Source: Saccoglossus kowalevskii (lineage: Eukaryota; Hemichordata; Enteropneusta; Harrimaniidae). From it: a stretch of DNA of 64,000 bases. This document shows positions 24,101 to 36,164 of this stretch, piece by piece. The stretch lies in contig NW_003113963.1 of NCBI RefSeq assembly GCF_000003605.2, positions 354,165-418,164 on the forward strand. Direction: 5' to 3'. The notes beneath the pieces were generated by a model. It made no database searches, was not told the DNA's origin, and saw nothing but the letters and a program-made list of their open reading frames with translations. Made by a program: the position numbers and the translations under genes. Position 1 is the stretch's first letter, and every line of letters starts with the position of its first letter.

Positions 24101-25973
24101 ACTGGTTTCGTGTGTTGTGTAGTTTGTCAATTTCGTCGAAAATCGATGGTAGCTTAAATTTCCCTCACACGCATATTTCTGTGTCACCATAGGTACAAGA
24201 GAATATTTGCTTGGAGATGAAGCGGATCATAGGAGATCGCCCTCTACGATGGACTGATAAGCCCTGTCTACCATACCTGAACGCTACAATTTTGGAGATT
24301 TTGAGATGCAGTTCCGTGTCTTCGATGAACGCGCCTCACTGCACTACGCATGACACCACGTGAGTCGAACAGTATGACAGTACCTGACGTAACATTATTG
24401 CTATGAAGGGGGTGAGATTCCCTAGTAAAAATGTACCCGGAAACACGGGGAGGGGGGATGGAAGATAAACTGTGCAATTTTAGAAGCTAATTGCGCAAGA
24501 CCCCCGGCTTCCAGTTAGATATGGGTGTTTTATCCTAACGGGGCCCAAACTTCACATACCACTCTCTGCTCAATTACAAATTACATGATTTGGTGTACAG
24601 GCTAAATAACTGCATGCGCCCCAGGATACATATGGCTTACCTTAAAGGGCGGCAGTCGTCGCGCTGCGCATTTGCAACATTGATTTTCCCACAATCCAAT
24701 GCGCTCTTCTAATGGAAAGTATGAGGTTTGACCTGGGCTCGACTTGCACTAATTACCGCCGGTGACCCCTTCGATACCTTCTAATCACCTGAAAATCTTT
24801 GTTTATATGAGACCCATATATCTCGCGCATGCGTGGTGCGTTGACTACCGCTCTTTAAGGGTACACGATGCTTGAATAGGCTAAAAAACGCAAAGGCTCA
24901 TGGGTAGACGCTTGTATGTAAACAATGACGCGCTATGGCCATCTGACACATGCGCAGGTGACGACTCCCCAGCTTTAATATTGTATAAATTGTTGAAGTT
25001 ACGATGTATTTTTCGTTTTAGATATCGTGGTTATAATATTCCCAAAGATACTATGGTCATGTGTAATCTATGGTGGGTACACCATGATCCCAAGTACTGG
25101 AAGGAACCGTTCAAATTTGAGCCAGGTGAGAGAGAGTGTCTGTGGTGGATGCTTGTAAAATTTATCAAAACATGTCACACAGTTGTCGTGTGCTGGCGCC
25201 ATTTGAAACAGCGCCCTTCCGACAAATAATTTCACGCGAGTGTCTCAGCCTTGCTATCTGTGGTCTAAATCGCGTGACACGACAGACAGTTTTGTCTTTT
25301 CAGTTCTTATCGGATGTGCTTCAGTGCAAATGTAACAAAACAAACAGTGATTGGACTATCTCTTTTATTGGCAAATAGTAAAACTCGTTTACTATGATAA
25401 CATGTATCGGTCTTAGTTATTGTAGAATACTTTATTTTCGCTTGGAATTTATGAAGGGCTGATTCCGTGAAAATAAAATCCAGCGAATATACTTTTCTTC
25501 CTATATTTCACATTAAACTCATCAAAATCAGTGAAAATAAATTTCATACAAAACGCCCAAAAAGCCTTTTCAGCGAAAATTTATTACAGCGAAAATAAAG
25601 TATTCCACAGTAGTTGTATATTTCAGCTTCATACTGTAACCATTATATAAACTTGTTGCTAGATAATAACGTTTGCAAACAATATGCCACGCCACCAACG
25701 GCTAATATGATATGTCTCTCTGAACACACAGGTCGCTTTCTGAACGAAGAAGGCGAAGTCATAATTCCTCAAAGTTTTCTTCCTTTCTCCACTGGGCGGC
25801 GTATGTGTTTGGGTGAGCAGCTTGCGAAGATGCAGATGTTTCTCTTCGTTGGATGCCTCGTACAGAGCTTCCGTTTTCAAGAAGTACCCGGGGAATCGTA
25901 CCCGGATTTGGAGCCGGAGTCGGGGATGTTCCGTTTGGTAAAACCGTATAAAACCGTCATCTCAAAGCGTTGA
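17494..25973 (+). CDS. Cytochrome P450, clan 2 (CYP1/CYP17/CYP2-like), five exons
   Basis: Predicted ER-anchored haem monooxygenase of 494 residues, a normal P450 length. Joined exons are 17494-18183, 23498-23779, 24193-24359, 25022-25125 and 25732-25973; every junction is GT-AG and keeps frame. Seen in order: N-terminal hydrophobic anchor (about 2-17), basic stop, PPGP hinge (30-33), C-helix WSYHK (W123; Lys where Arg is usual), I-helix GGFQT (303-307; Gln where Asp/Glu is usual), K-helix ExxR (E359, R362), a PGRF in place of PERF (414-417), and haem loop FSTGRRMCLG with Cys440. The long first exon and HCTTHDTT segment resemble CYP1/CYP17/CYP2 enzymes, which oxidise xenobiotics or steroids; substrate is unknown. 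The start is the first in-frame ATG, about 90 bp after a TATA box. An intact frame suggests a working gene; family assignment within clan 2 is uncertain. Confidence 0.93.
21432..21499. repeat. (GAAT)n microsatellite in P450 intron 1
   Basis: About 17 uninterrupted copies of the tetranucleotide. Confidence 0.97.
22857..23170 (-). mobile_element. LINE 3'-end relic inside P450 intron 1
   Basis: Minus strand reads WIGHVLRMERNDIPRIALTW then APEGKR, and after a frameshift NWRRTVKKERYQRGYKTWAE with AGVASQDRKAS. This is the familiar C-terminal tail of LINE endonuclease-reverse transcriptases. Only about 300 bp remain, antisense to the P450. Confidence 0.65.
23271..23435 (-). mobile_element. MITE family A copy 4, in P450 intron 1
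   Basis: Full length (165 bp) with TTAA at both borders, ending 62 bp before exon 2. Confidence 0.85.
23498..23779 (+). CDS. P450 exon 2
   Basis: Encodes residues 231-324, including the RDITDSLLKA segment and the oxygen-binding I-helix with Gln306. Acceptor TCCACAG, donor GAA/GTGAGT, phase 0 at both ends. A 165-bp MITE ends 62 bp before the acceptor. Confidence 0.92.
24193..24359 (+). CDS. P450 exon 3
   Basis: Encodes residues 325-379 plus two bases of codon 380. It carries the K-helix ExxR (E359-R362) and HCTTHDT. Acceptor ACCATAG, donor CAC/GTGAGT, ending in phase 2. Confidence 0.9.
24642..24858 (+). mobile_element. MITE family B copy 2, in P450 intron 3
   Basis: 217 bp, TTAAAGGGCGGCAGTCGTCG to CTACCGCTCTTTAA, with TTAA at both borders. 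Confidence 0.8.
24880..24978 (-). mobile_element. MITE family A half copy, in P450 intron 3
   Basis: Right half only, ending CCCCAGCTTTAA; lies 22 bp after a family B element and 43 bp before exon 4. Confidence 0.78.
25022..25125 (+). CDS. P450 exon 4
   Basis: Encodes residues 380-414 plus one base of codon 415: YRGYNIPKDT, then WWVHHDPKYW (the meander region before the haem loop). Acceptor GTTTTAG, donor CCAG/GTGAGA. Confidence 0.9.
25418..25612. mobile_element. Inverted-repeat element in P450 intron 4
   Basis: About 195 bp with ends TGTAGAATACTTTATTTTCGC and GCGAAAATAAAGTATTCCACA in inverse orientation. AT-rich MITE-like, noncoding. Confidence 0.65.
25732..25973 (+). CDS. P450 exon 5 (haem-binding, terminal)
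   Basis: Encodes residues 415-494 and the TGA stop. The haem signature FSTGRRMCLG (F433-G442) supplies the cysteine thiolate ligand, Cys440. Acceptor ACACACAG restores frame after exon 4. Confidence 0.95.
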
Positions 25974-26096
25974 ATTATCGAAGTTGTCATTACATGTGAT
26001 TGGGCGCTGTGTTGATTCCGATGTCATTGCCGATGTGACGTCATTGTCAGTCCTGGCAAGGAAATGAAAGATTATGAAATGGTATCTACCTCCGCA

Positions 26097-26102
26097 AATA
26101 AA
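26097..26102 (+). terminator. P450 poly(A) signal
   Basis: AATAAA, the first canonical signal after the P450 stop (about 125 bp downstream). Confidence 0.55.
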
Positions 26103-26960
26103 TGTCGCGAGTTTCAAATTGTGTCGGGCATGCGCAGTTATGTGTAGTTCATTTTTTTACTTGTCAACTATAGTAACGGCGGTTGAGGTATTGGAAAGTC
26201 AACAGTGGAAACCATTATATATTGTATTATTTATTGTTATAAAAAATGAATCTTGAAAGTTCAATATACTTCTTTTCTGAATAGACAATTCAGTAAAACG
26301 TCGAATTTCTGTCTGAGTACGACGTCATCCTCGCCATCTGTGTTCATCCTCGTTCATTATAAGCATAGTGACGTTAATACCTTTCCATAACACTATGACT
26401 TACCGGAAAACGTGAAGGTCTGACAACACAAATCAAGGCGATCGTTTTTTGCAAGGGTTGGCATTCTTGCATTTTATTTTTTTTTACTTAATATGGTGCC
26501 AATATAACCAAGCCTCGTTGAGATCATTTTGTGTGTGGAATTTTAGCGAAGACCAACTGGTATTGAAACGATACATTTAGAGTGAGGAATCGGCTGGGCC
26601 AACACCAGTGTAGTTGAATCGGCTACATTTGTGGTTCTGTCAAACATATGATGACAAATGTCAATCTTTCTTTTTTAATTATGTTTTAAATTCGCGTGCG
26701 GCGAGTATTGCATCATGATTGCTGAGCCATTAATAGCGTCTCCGCATGCAGGCACGGCATTGCAAATATTGATGATTTCACAGATGTTTGTTTAGCCATT
26801 TCTTCAATTCTTCTTAATGTATCATTGTTTATATTTATGTCAAAAATTGTGTTGTTGTGAAATGTCGTTTATTACTATTTATTGTAGTTTTTAATGTAAA
26901 ATGTGTCAATTTTAATTACATAGAAGAATCATATGACATGACTTATGACTAAGTCTGAAC

Positions 26961-27157
<197 letters not shown>

Positions 27158-29747
27158 GTTACTTCTCTCTTTGTCTTCTTCTCTCTCTGTTTTTCAGTAA
27201 TTTCTTTTCTCTTCCTTACTTATGACATTGAGATCCAAAAATGTTTTTGTCATTTTAGTTTATTGTACTTCGTTTGTTTGTTTTTAGTTGTGAGATATCA
27301 TGTAAATGGGCACTATGGTTTATGTGTAAACACGTGTGCATAGTGTGAACGTTATTATATCCGTCACCGTGAGTGTAGTGTGGACAAACCGTGCTCTTAA
27401 CTTGAACTGAACAACATATGACTATTGATTGCATGATGCATCTATTTATACTATTAATGTATAACTTTATTAAACTTTCTGAAACTGTAGAATAAATGTT
27501 CCATGTTCAAACAACACAGTTTTATTTTTTCTTATGAGTAGTCGTAGATTGATTAATGACAGAACACGTGCCCTTTGACAAATATAAAAGGTGTTTATTT
27601 TATTTTTGTGACGTCGATTGGAATACCCACAAGCACAATATCACGCGTGCATATTCACGAATATACTGCCCTCTAGTGTTCGTTAATGATGCCTCTTCAG
27701 ATAACACCACTTTGTTCGGTTCTCAACCTAGGACAATACATGCGCATTTTCATATCAGTGTGACACTTTTTTATACTAATTTCCAAACGATATTCTGTCC
27801 CGTAAATCCATAATTCTGAAAATAAGTGCAGATATTCGCACAATATACCACTTGTCACCTTCTTTCTCGCCACCTGAGGGCGCTATTTACATTCGTAATT
27901 TTGTCGTCAATAAATGGGCACTTCCTTTTGATTAGATTTTATGTCCACAAGAGGGCAGCTCATATTCAATAACCGTATATCGTAAACTGTTCAAAGCACA
28001 AAGATAAAATAGTATAATTGACTGAAGGGGATACAGTGTTGAAATATTTACACTAAGAATACAGACATTTGCACTTTCGAATACTAGTATAGACATTTAC
28101 ACTAAGAATAAGAATAAGAATGTGTTTTTGAGATCTACGTATTTTATTTTATATATTCCGAATGTAAACCTTGCCCACATTGGCTAACACAACTGTAGCA
28201 TTTCCTTCTCTTTTCAACGAACAACATGTTTATTTGTTGTAATTGCATCTTAGTAGTACACACAGATTATGACATTGCTTTAAATCAGACCCAGCAGAAT
28301 ACAATAAACAACTTCCTTGAATATAAGATTTTTTAATGTGAAAATGTATTGTCCTAGAAAAGAGAATCGCTTTCCCTCGTTCGCCTAATTTTTCAATGGA
28401 TTGTATTTTATCTGTACTTTTGTTTTCATAGACAATTCGCTAGAGCACAAAGTAAATCAGCTCAGAATATTTTTTTTTATTTTCCCAATAAAATGGGATA
28501 CGTTATCTTCTCTTCCAACTTTATTAGGTTATAATACACGCCATGATTCTCGTTGCTAATGTCGTCATGGTAACACTGTTTATGGCGCGGACAAGAATAA
28601 TATGAGAAATGGAAATCTTTGGCAACACGTACTCCAAGCAAGTTGGATATCATCATTGTCTTGGCATGCGTTATGTTATATTTAAATTGTGACCTTCGCA
28701 CAAAAACAAAACAAAACAGAACGTAACAACAAATTTAGCAATACTAATGTTGAATATGAAAACTTTCATTAAAAACGCGACAACTTATTAATGTACTACA
28801 AGTTACAAAAGTGTGCCAGCATATGAAATACGCCGCGACGGGAATTGACAGACTGCCAAATAACTTCTCACGACCAATTAAACCATTTCATCCACAACTC
28901 CAAGCATAATTTAACATGAACTTAGCTAACACACACTGACACAGAAATTCATTGAAACACATAAAAAAATAAGTTTTCGAATTATGAGCCAGAGTCTCTC
29001 TTGTTTGTATATTGACAAATCTTTAATTTCAAATAGATAATATACAAAACTTCGAAATAGACTAGAGCTGAACACGATCAAAAAGACAAGTAATATGTGC
29101 TTGTCACATTAATACTTATCAAAATACTACCTAATAAGCAATGAGTGAGTACACTATTCTCTATATACTATTGTTAATGTTTGCGTCAGGGATTAGTAAT
29201 TTGCATATTATATGCCCTCTACTGAAACCAATGCATTTTACGTTTGTTTGCCGCGGATTAGTAAACTTCATTATGCTCTCATTGGAACCAACGTTTTCCA
29301 AGAGTTATGGATGTATCATTAGAACCGAGGGGAGTGGGTTGGATGACAGAAACAAATTGACAAAATATTTCACTTATTTTTGTGTCATATTTTCTAATGA
29401 ATTTGCTGTAATATTTTTTTTTAGACATACAGACTTTTTTTCTGTTGTAGGTTTTGCTGTGCAATTGTTCCATCACCCCAGGAGTTAGCGATGGGCCACC
29501 CCTTTTCTGCTTTCATAAAAGGAATAGGTGTTAGAAAAGAAGGCAGTATATATACGTGACCATTTAATCAACACCGGATCTTTAATGACAGTGTGAGTAA
29601 TGGAATAGGCAAATTATTTGAGGAATTCGTTTTTCACTTGAGGTAAGTGATGGCGATACGATTTAGGGGTTTGACACGCTAGTACCAACATAGTAATACG
29701 TGTATTAATCGCGGTAGACACCCTTTACCAGCACACTCAACTTCTAT

Positions 29748-29911
29748 TTAAGCGGAGGGGTCGTCAACTGCGCACGTGCGGGAATCGAGTCCCAAGCGAC
29801 GATGACAACGCACGCTTAAAACGCAAAGGCTCATGGGTAGACGTTTGTTTGTAAATAACGACACGCTATAGCCGTCTGCCGCATGCGCAGATGACGACTC
29901 CCTCGCTTTAA
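29748..29911 (-). mobile_element. MITE family A copy 5
   Basis: Full length, 164 bp, TTAA borders. Confidence 0.85.
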
Positions 29912-31088
29912 AAACACATTTATGAAATGCTTGAATGCTAAGGATTCTTAAAACATATACAATTTGTAGCCATTTTGTCACAATCGTAATTTGAAAATAA
30001 GTTAAATGCGCCAGCTGCCTCGCGACCGTCGGACTTCAACAATTGAAATATAATCAAATAGCCATCATTTTAAAAACTCATCACTGGAAATGCGTATTTA
30101 ATTCGTCCTTGAAAGTGTAGTGGAGATGTAATACACAATACTCACTAGATACTGGAAACTTATATGCGATTAATTGGAGTGTAATAGTGCGGAAAAACCC
30201 GTCAATATATATGTTCAAATCATAATCATGTACATGTACCCAGCAGCGCAAATTGTTGGTTTGAGTATTGGATCGTAACCATGGGAACGTTTCTTCTACT
30301 TACGCTACAAGGATTACAGTGAATACAACTAGAGCCGTGTTTTCAGATATACTAGTAGGCAGTGTCACGGTGATTGAGACATCTTGTAATATAGTCTATC
30401 TAAAAAACACTAGACACAGTATATATATATTGATGGCTTTGTTATTTCGCTAAATAGTCTGGTAAATTTGGCGACAACTGTACTAATAACAATTTATTAT
30501 CTGTTCATGGTAACACGTCGCAAATACTTTCCTAAAAAAACCTATCATATCAACAAAATATAGACAGGGAAAATTTAAATACAATCATGCTATCATGCTT
30601 AGTATTTGCTTCAAAGCCAAAGGTTTTTCTAGTCAGTAGTAATTACCTCGAAGGTCATGTATTGATAGTAAATTAATAAACGGTGTTTGGACTGACAAAT
30701 AAGTAGATAATAGTAGATAATATTTGATAACTATTGTCCTTAGTAAATATTCAACATTGCTCTTCATCGATACCATAGAAGAAAATGTGTAGATGGAACT
30801 TAAGAACGTATGTACACGCATGACAACCCTCGACGCGCCTGGACTGATTCTCGTTGCCAATGGCAACTCATACATGAGAAATGGATATATCCATGCTGAC
30901 CTGCCCCCTAGAATGAAAGTGGAACCGGATAAAACGATTGTGTTGTCTAGTATGTCGCAGATGTGCAGTAAATCAATCTCCTAGTTGACTGTTGAACCAA
31001 TGAAGCGTTTCCCACATGTACTACATGAAATGAAATAAACAACATTTTTTTTGTTTATATTTAGTTAGCAAGTTATATTGCCAGCATA

Positions 31089-31371
31089 TTAAAAGGGCGG
31101 TTTGCGTTGATAAACAGTGATCTTTCCACAATCCAATACGATTTTTTAATGAAATCACGAGTACGATTTTTGCCCTGGGAGAAACTTGCAGTAGTTACCG
31201 CCAGCGACTCTTTCGATACCTTCCAAACACCAAAACGAAATACTAGTACTTAATCAAAACTTAGTAATCTCTCTTGTACTAGTTGCTGTGCGCTACATTC
31301 AAAATCGCCATCTTTGTTTATCTGAGACCAATATATCGCGCATGCGCGGTGCGACGACTACCGCCCTTTAA
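31089..31371 (+). mobile_element. MITE family B copy 3
   Basis: 283 bp, TTAAAAGGGCGG to CGACTACCGCCCTTTAA. Part of the left terminal repeat is deleted; the body matches copies 1 and 2. Confidence 0.78.
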
Positions 31372-33024
31372 TGCGTTCTTTAAAAGTTGTCTCGGTCACT
31401 CTGAATTCATAAATACTGATCATCATCTTTCTGTCTATTTTGTCTGTTTATCAGAAATGCCTATTTTATACGTTTATCATTGTTGATTTCCGTGTGTGTG
31501 TATGTGTTCCACTGATATCCCAAGAAGTAAGTATCAGATTTCGTTGAAACGTAGTACATAGAGGCCCTAGGATATTGCGCAGGCCAGGTTAGTTTTTGGC
31601 TGAAGTCTCGTGATTAGTAATGACCTAATTAGTCGATTTTAAGCATTTTCACTTGTTTTCAAGTACCATTAAACATATTTTAATCAAACATGGTGTATTG
31701 ATGCTATTGGATAAGCCATATTCATGTTCAGTTTAGGATTACATTTCGCGATTACTAATTACCCAATTTGCATAAATTAATAAATTTACAGGTGCTCCAC
31801 AAATTACTTGAGTACCATTCATCAATTTTGTTAATGAAACTAGGTACTTATTGCTTTTGGATAATCCGCAGATCTGATTACTTCAGGGTTGAAATCCATG
31901 CATATTAATTAACTTCTTAGTATAAATAACCATGAATAACATAAATGTACTAAGCACTGCAGCAGATAGTGACATACAGCCAGTGCTATAATGAAGGTAT
32001 CTTACAATGTGATATGATTATCAGATGACTATATATCGTCATGTGACCCTATTAATATGCATGCACCTGATGCTAAAATATTGTTGTCTGACAAGATATA
32101 TGAGCAAAATATCAAGTCCTTATATATGGTCATTATTTCATTAAATATTTATAATTGTTAAGCCAGTTATATCTTAAATGCTGTATTTACTGTGAATATA
32201 AATGAAAAAGACAACCCTATGGTCAAAATAAGACATATTTCAATGATTCTGCATGCAATAAACACAATGCCTTACGTGTATTAAAGATGTGTTTTTAACA
32301 TAGTAATAAATACAGTATTCTATATTTGTACGTCATGCCTTCAATTCCGTCAACACGCCGGAGTTCTTTGTAAGATGTTTTTTGGATCATTTATTCAGTG
32401 TTATCACATATTCGTCATTGAGTGCTAAGATACCATTATTGTAATGACAGTCGTTACTGAAATGTATGTGTGCATAGCCCCGGGAGAAGTTGGAGTGAAG
32501 AGTGTGATTTACTGCCTTTTGATATGTCCGCAATAACGATCGTGATACGATTTTTGAGAAATGTAGCAATTTGAAACGCTCTCAGCTCAATCCTATTGGA
32601 ACAAGGGAGTTTCAAAATGACGTGGGTTCTGGGAATGCTTGCAATTTGTAAATATTTGTGATAGCTTCAAGAATATTAACTTTTTGGAATCTGCGTTTCA
32701 GAAACGACTGCGCATGCACCCTTTCGATATTTCGACTCATTCTTTTCATTTTCATTCATCACTGTTAACAAGAGATTACGCCCCGAAGCCGGAATCTTAT
32801 TTGAGCGTGCAGAAAATATTGATAATGGTCTTAGCTTTTGTCATACACGTTCTCGATTTTTTACGTAAATATATCTAAGATGAAGAAGAGCGAGTCAGTA
32901 TGTTTTCAGGGTATTGCGAGGAATATGGAGAGATATTGAAACACAAAGCAGGCATTTGATATCCCGCATTACGAGGGATAAGCGGACGATATGCGTACTC
33001 GTCTCGAGGTACTAGTCCCGAAAA

Positions 33025-33159
33025 ATGGAAAAGTTTGACCCTGATATGAGTCGCGATAAAAGAGGTTTGTTTGATTTCGTAGGAGAGGTTTCGGAAACCT
33101 TGTTTGGGACAGCGAACTCCCATGACGTAAATATACTGAATAGGCACACAGCGGCATAG
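33025..33159 (+). pseudogene. Possible envelope-gene fragment (errantivirus/F-type-like)
   Basis: A 44-codon frame holding a short RG-LF-FVGE-S-TLFGT type segment followed by a DV-LN-H pattern. This recalls the conserved ectodomain stretch of Ty3/Gypsy errantivirus and baculovirus F-type envelope proteins. A stop ends the frame at 33157 and I recognise no gag, pol or LTR around it, so if real it is an isolated, broken remnant. Weakly supported; could be chance resemblance. Confidence 0.35.
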
Positions 33160-33599
33160 GATAATTTGCCGAGACCCAAAACCAAATTGTATCATATAAA
33201 GATGTGTATTTAATTGCGCTCTTTTTGGCACTATTTGAGATATTTTCTTCAAAGCATTGTCCAATCAAATCGCTCGTTATAGCTATATCATGCATAAATA
33301 GTAGAAGATTTCCTTTCTAGTCAGAGATTGAGCCGCCATTTTGCAATCAGTTGATGTAGCGTTGGAAATCCGAATAGTTAGATCAGTTCGCTCTAAAATG
33401 TTGTAAAATTTTCATTACATCGTTTACAAAAGACACACAGTTATATATGAAAGCAATCAAATTTATGTACACGATGCAAGTTGTTATGCTCATAGTAATA
33501 TGATACTAAATTTTCAACCGTCGCGCATTTGAAAACTAAGCGACATGTCTTTACGGTACGTCTTTGAGGTGTAATCTGTGGAAGGACTATAGGAATGCA

Positions 33600-33812
33600 A
33601 TACTGTAAAATGACTAATATTCACTGGGTTTAAATTTCACTGATTTACCATTTCAGGCATATTCAGTGGGTTTTAAATTCACGGTTTCGTCATTTAGATA
33701 ATGTGTTCTATGCTAAATTTTACATATTCACTGTGTTTTAATTTAGCGCATTTTTCCAGTCAGCGAAATAAGCTAAATTAAAACCCAGTGAATAATTACC
33801 CCCTTTACAGTA
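33600..33812. mobile_element. Inverted-repeat element, TACTGTAAA ends
   Basis: Left TACTGTAAAATGACTAATATT, right GAATAATTACCCCCTTTACAGTA. Internal ATTCACTGGGTTT motifs repeat in both orientations. MITE-like. Confidence 0.65.
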
Positions 33813-33990
33813 CTTTGTACAGACCGACCCATGATTTAGAGGCACCTTCATTCAAATCGACCATATCGTAAGAGTCCCGCACGCGTTGTTAATTTTTTGA
33901 ATATGTCATTTATTGGTATGTTATACCATTTGACGCAACAGCATGCCATACCTTTCTATGATGCGAAATTTGGGTATTTATATTGCAACT

Positions 33991-34222
33991 TCACAATGGG
34001 TCATGCAATTCCACAATGGGTCATGCAATTCCACAATGGGTCATGCGATTCCACAATGGGTCATGCAATTCCACAATGGGTCATGCGATTCCACAATGGG
34101 TCATGCGATTCCACAATGGGTCATGCGATTCCATAATGGGTCATGCGATTCCACGATGGATCATGCAATTCCACAATGGGTCATGCGATTCCACAATTGG
34201 TCATGCAATTCCATGACTGGGT
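33991..34222. repeat. 20-bp tandem repeat, about 11 units
   Basis: Unit CAATGGGTCATGCRATTCCA with an A/G alternation at one position. Open frames through it on the + strand are artefacts of the repeat. Confidence 0.95.
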
Positions 34223-34952
34223 CAACATGCGTTGCTACTCTAACTAACATAGCACTTACAGTCAGAGGAGCGCGCACAGCCACCCGTCTCCGGTCCCTGT
34301 TTATATGACAGTAAACTTAAACGACGGTTTTTTTCTATGCTCATTTCTGAATCTAGTATTCCAGGAACCATTCTCGGAAAACAATGATTACTTTGCCCGT
34401 TGACACATTGTTTTTCCTAATCCGGATATAATGTAATGAATTGGCGATGGTCGCTAGTGAACGTTTAGTAAACCATAAAAAGAAGCAGAGAAAATAACAT
34501 TAAAGTATCGATAAACAAACCTAATACAAGAATTGCGAACTATATTTAAAATAAAAAAAATGAATACATCTGTGACTTACGTAGGCATGTTTTTCTCGTT
34601 AAAAAATTGACAGGCATGACAATAATTCTACGGGGAGGAAGCTTTATATTGTAAGAGGAACATACTCAAAACGATTTAATTGTATAGAAAAGAGTTGCAA
34701 GCATTTTTTTGAATAATTACTTATTTCACTACAAAGGGTATGTGACGAGATGAATTTCAGACCCGGAAAACTTTCGCAGCTTTCGAAAAATTGACGCATC
34801 TGATGTGAGCATCGCAATTGATAAATGGGTAAATTTCCTGGGCCTGATGACGTGAATATTTTAAATATGCCAATCAAAGCATATGTTATTTGTTGGCCTT
34901 GTTTTGTTTTGCCCAGTAATTTTATGAATGCTTATTTAAATTGTTAAAAATA

Positions 34953-35800
34953 AAACTGGTGACTTGACCAACAAGGATAACTACACACCGATTGCTACAG
35001 TTATGAGTCGAATGTACTTGAAATTATTATTTTTGTAAAAATCTCGGTACGGAAAACTTTCAATTTGGTTTCAAAGAATCTTATTCTATCGACTTTTGCA
35101 TCTATGCTATGAAAGAAATAATCAATTATTATCGGTCTTATAATAGTCCTGTGTTTGTTTGTTTTCTAAACTTATTAATAGGGGCTTACCCGCGGCTATA
35201 TTGGTCGCGCGTTTTAACAGTCTGGTATCGTACACAATATTTCTGTGTCAAATAGGGTAGCGCTCTTTAGTACTAATTTTAATTTGAGGCTAACAATGGT
35301 GTACGACAGGGAAGAGTTTTATCTCCGTTGCTTGGATCAGCTAGTACTCAGTTAAAGCCATGTGAGATAGGATGTAGCATATGCGGTCGAGCAATGAACC
35401 ACCTTATGTACGCGGATGATGTGGTGATGAAGATTACTACTGACAATGTACGAGGCATATGGCTCAGATAATGGTATTTATCACTCAAGTCTGAGACAGT
35501 GCATGATGTTTTTACCATGTAGAGGTTTTCTTAAAATTACTAATTTGCCAGCAGTTTACCTTGGTCATAACCCTCTGACTGTATATAACAACGCATTCGA
35601 ATTGCTATGGGGTTTGAGCGGGATTGTAACGCGAGTTATTCCCATATTTGGTGCGTCTGAATATAGTCAGTGCGCTTTGACGCTCATGTCATTTCTAAGA
35701 TGAGTCTATTGTACAGACAATTTGTTATTTTGCTAAAACGGGTTTGTTTGTACTATTTTACGCTGTGTGTTGTTATAGGATTTGTTATTTGCGTTTTATC
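34953..35800 (+). mobile_element. Decayed non-LTR retrotransposon (CR1-like reverse transcriptase)
   Basis: Reverse-transcriptase fragments in order and in shifting frames: KTGDLTNKDNYTPIA, FQFGFKESYSIDFCIYAMKE, WYRTQYFCVK, NNGVRQGRVLSPLL, MNHLMYADDVVM (catalytic YADD), then a downstream VYNNAFELLWGL segment. Frameshifts and stops break the frame. The stretch that should carry the first catalytic aspartate, between VCFLN and LLIGAYPR, is deleted. The 5' part (endonuclease) is absent. Dead element; CR1-like assignment is from memory. Confidence 0.82.
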
Positions 35801-35825
35801 CTGAAATAAAGTACATATTATTATG

Positions 35826-36164
35826 AGGTTATTACGGGGATACCTCAAGTATGTCTGAGTGCATACTTTGAGGTGTTCTCGTAATAACCTCATTATTATA
35901 CAACTTTTTTCTCCCAAGGATGCATCATGGCATCTCATGCTGAAATACAAAATGTTTAAAACAGAATCAGCGCACTTTGTGTAGAATCCGGTCAAACTCT
36001 GGTGGCAGCTATGTTTGTTTTTATTATTAGAGGACACTTACGCGCGTAATCATTCCATATGTGGAATTCGCATTTCCTAATATGGTAGGATGAAAATACC
36101 CCGTAAAACACCGCAAAATTACGACAAGCTGTAACTTATGGGGTTACGGTGACAGATGTATAAT
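35826..36164 (+). mobile_element. Family C foldback head plus body
   Basis: A short palindrome (35826-35892) of the same GGTTATTACG...CGTAATAACC type, a 70-bp spacer, then the body at 35962-36164. The unit lies between 13-bp direct repeats TGAAATAAAGTAC (35802-35814 and 36168-36180). Confidence 0.78.

Noticed and set aside
29141-29488. 115-codon frame
   Set aside because: Hydrophobic AT-rich translation without domain or splice support.
32875-33295. Two overlapping minus-strand frames (129 and 108 codons)
   Set aside because: Antisense to the possible env fragment on the + strand; no domain, and two frames open together suggests shadowing.
33897-34308. Overlapping frames with HNGSCDST/MGHAIPQ repeats
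   Set aside because: Produced in all three frames by the 20-bp tandem repeat.
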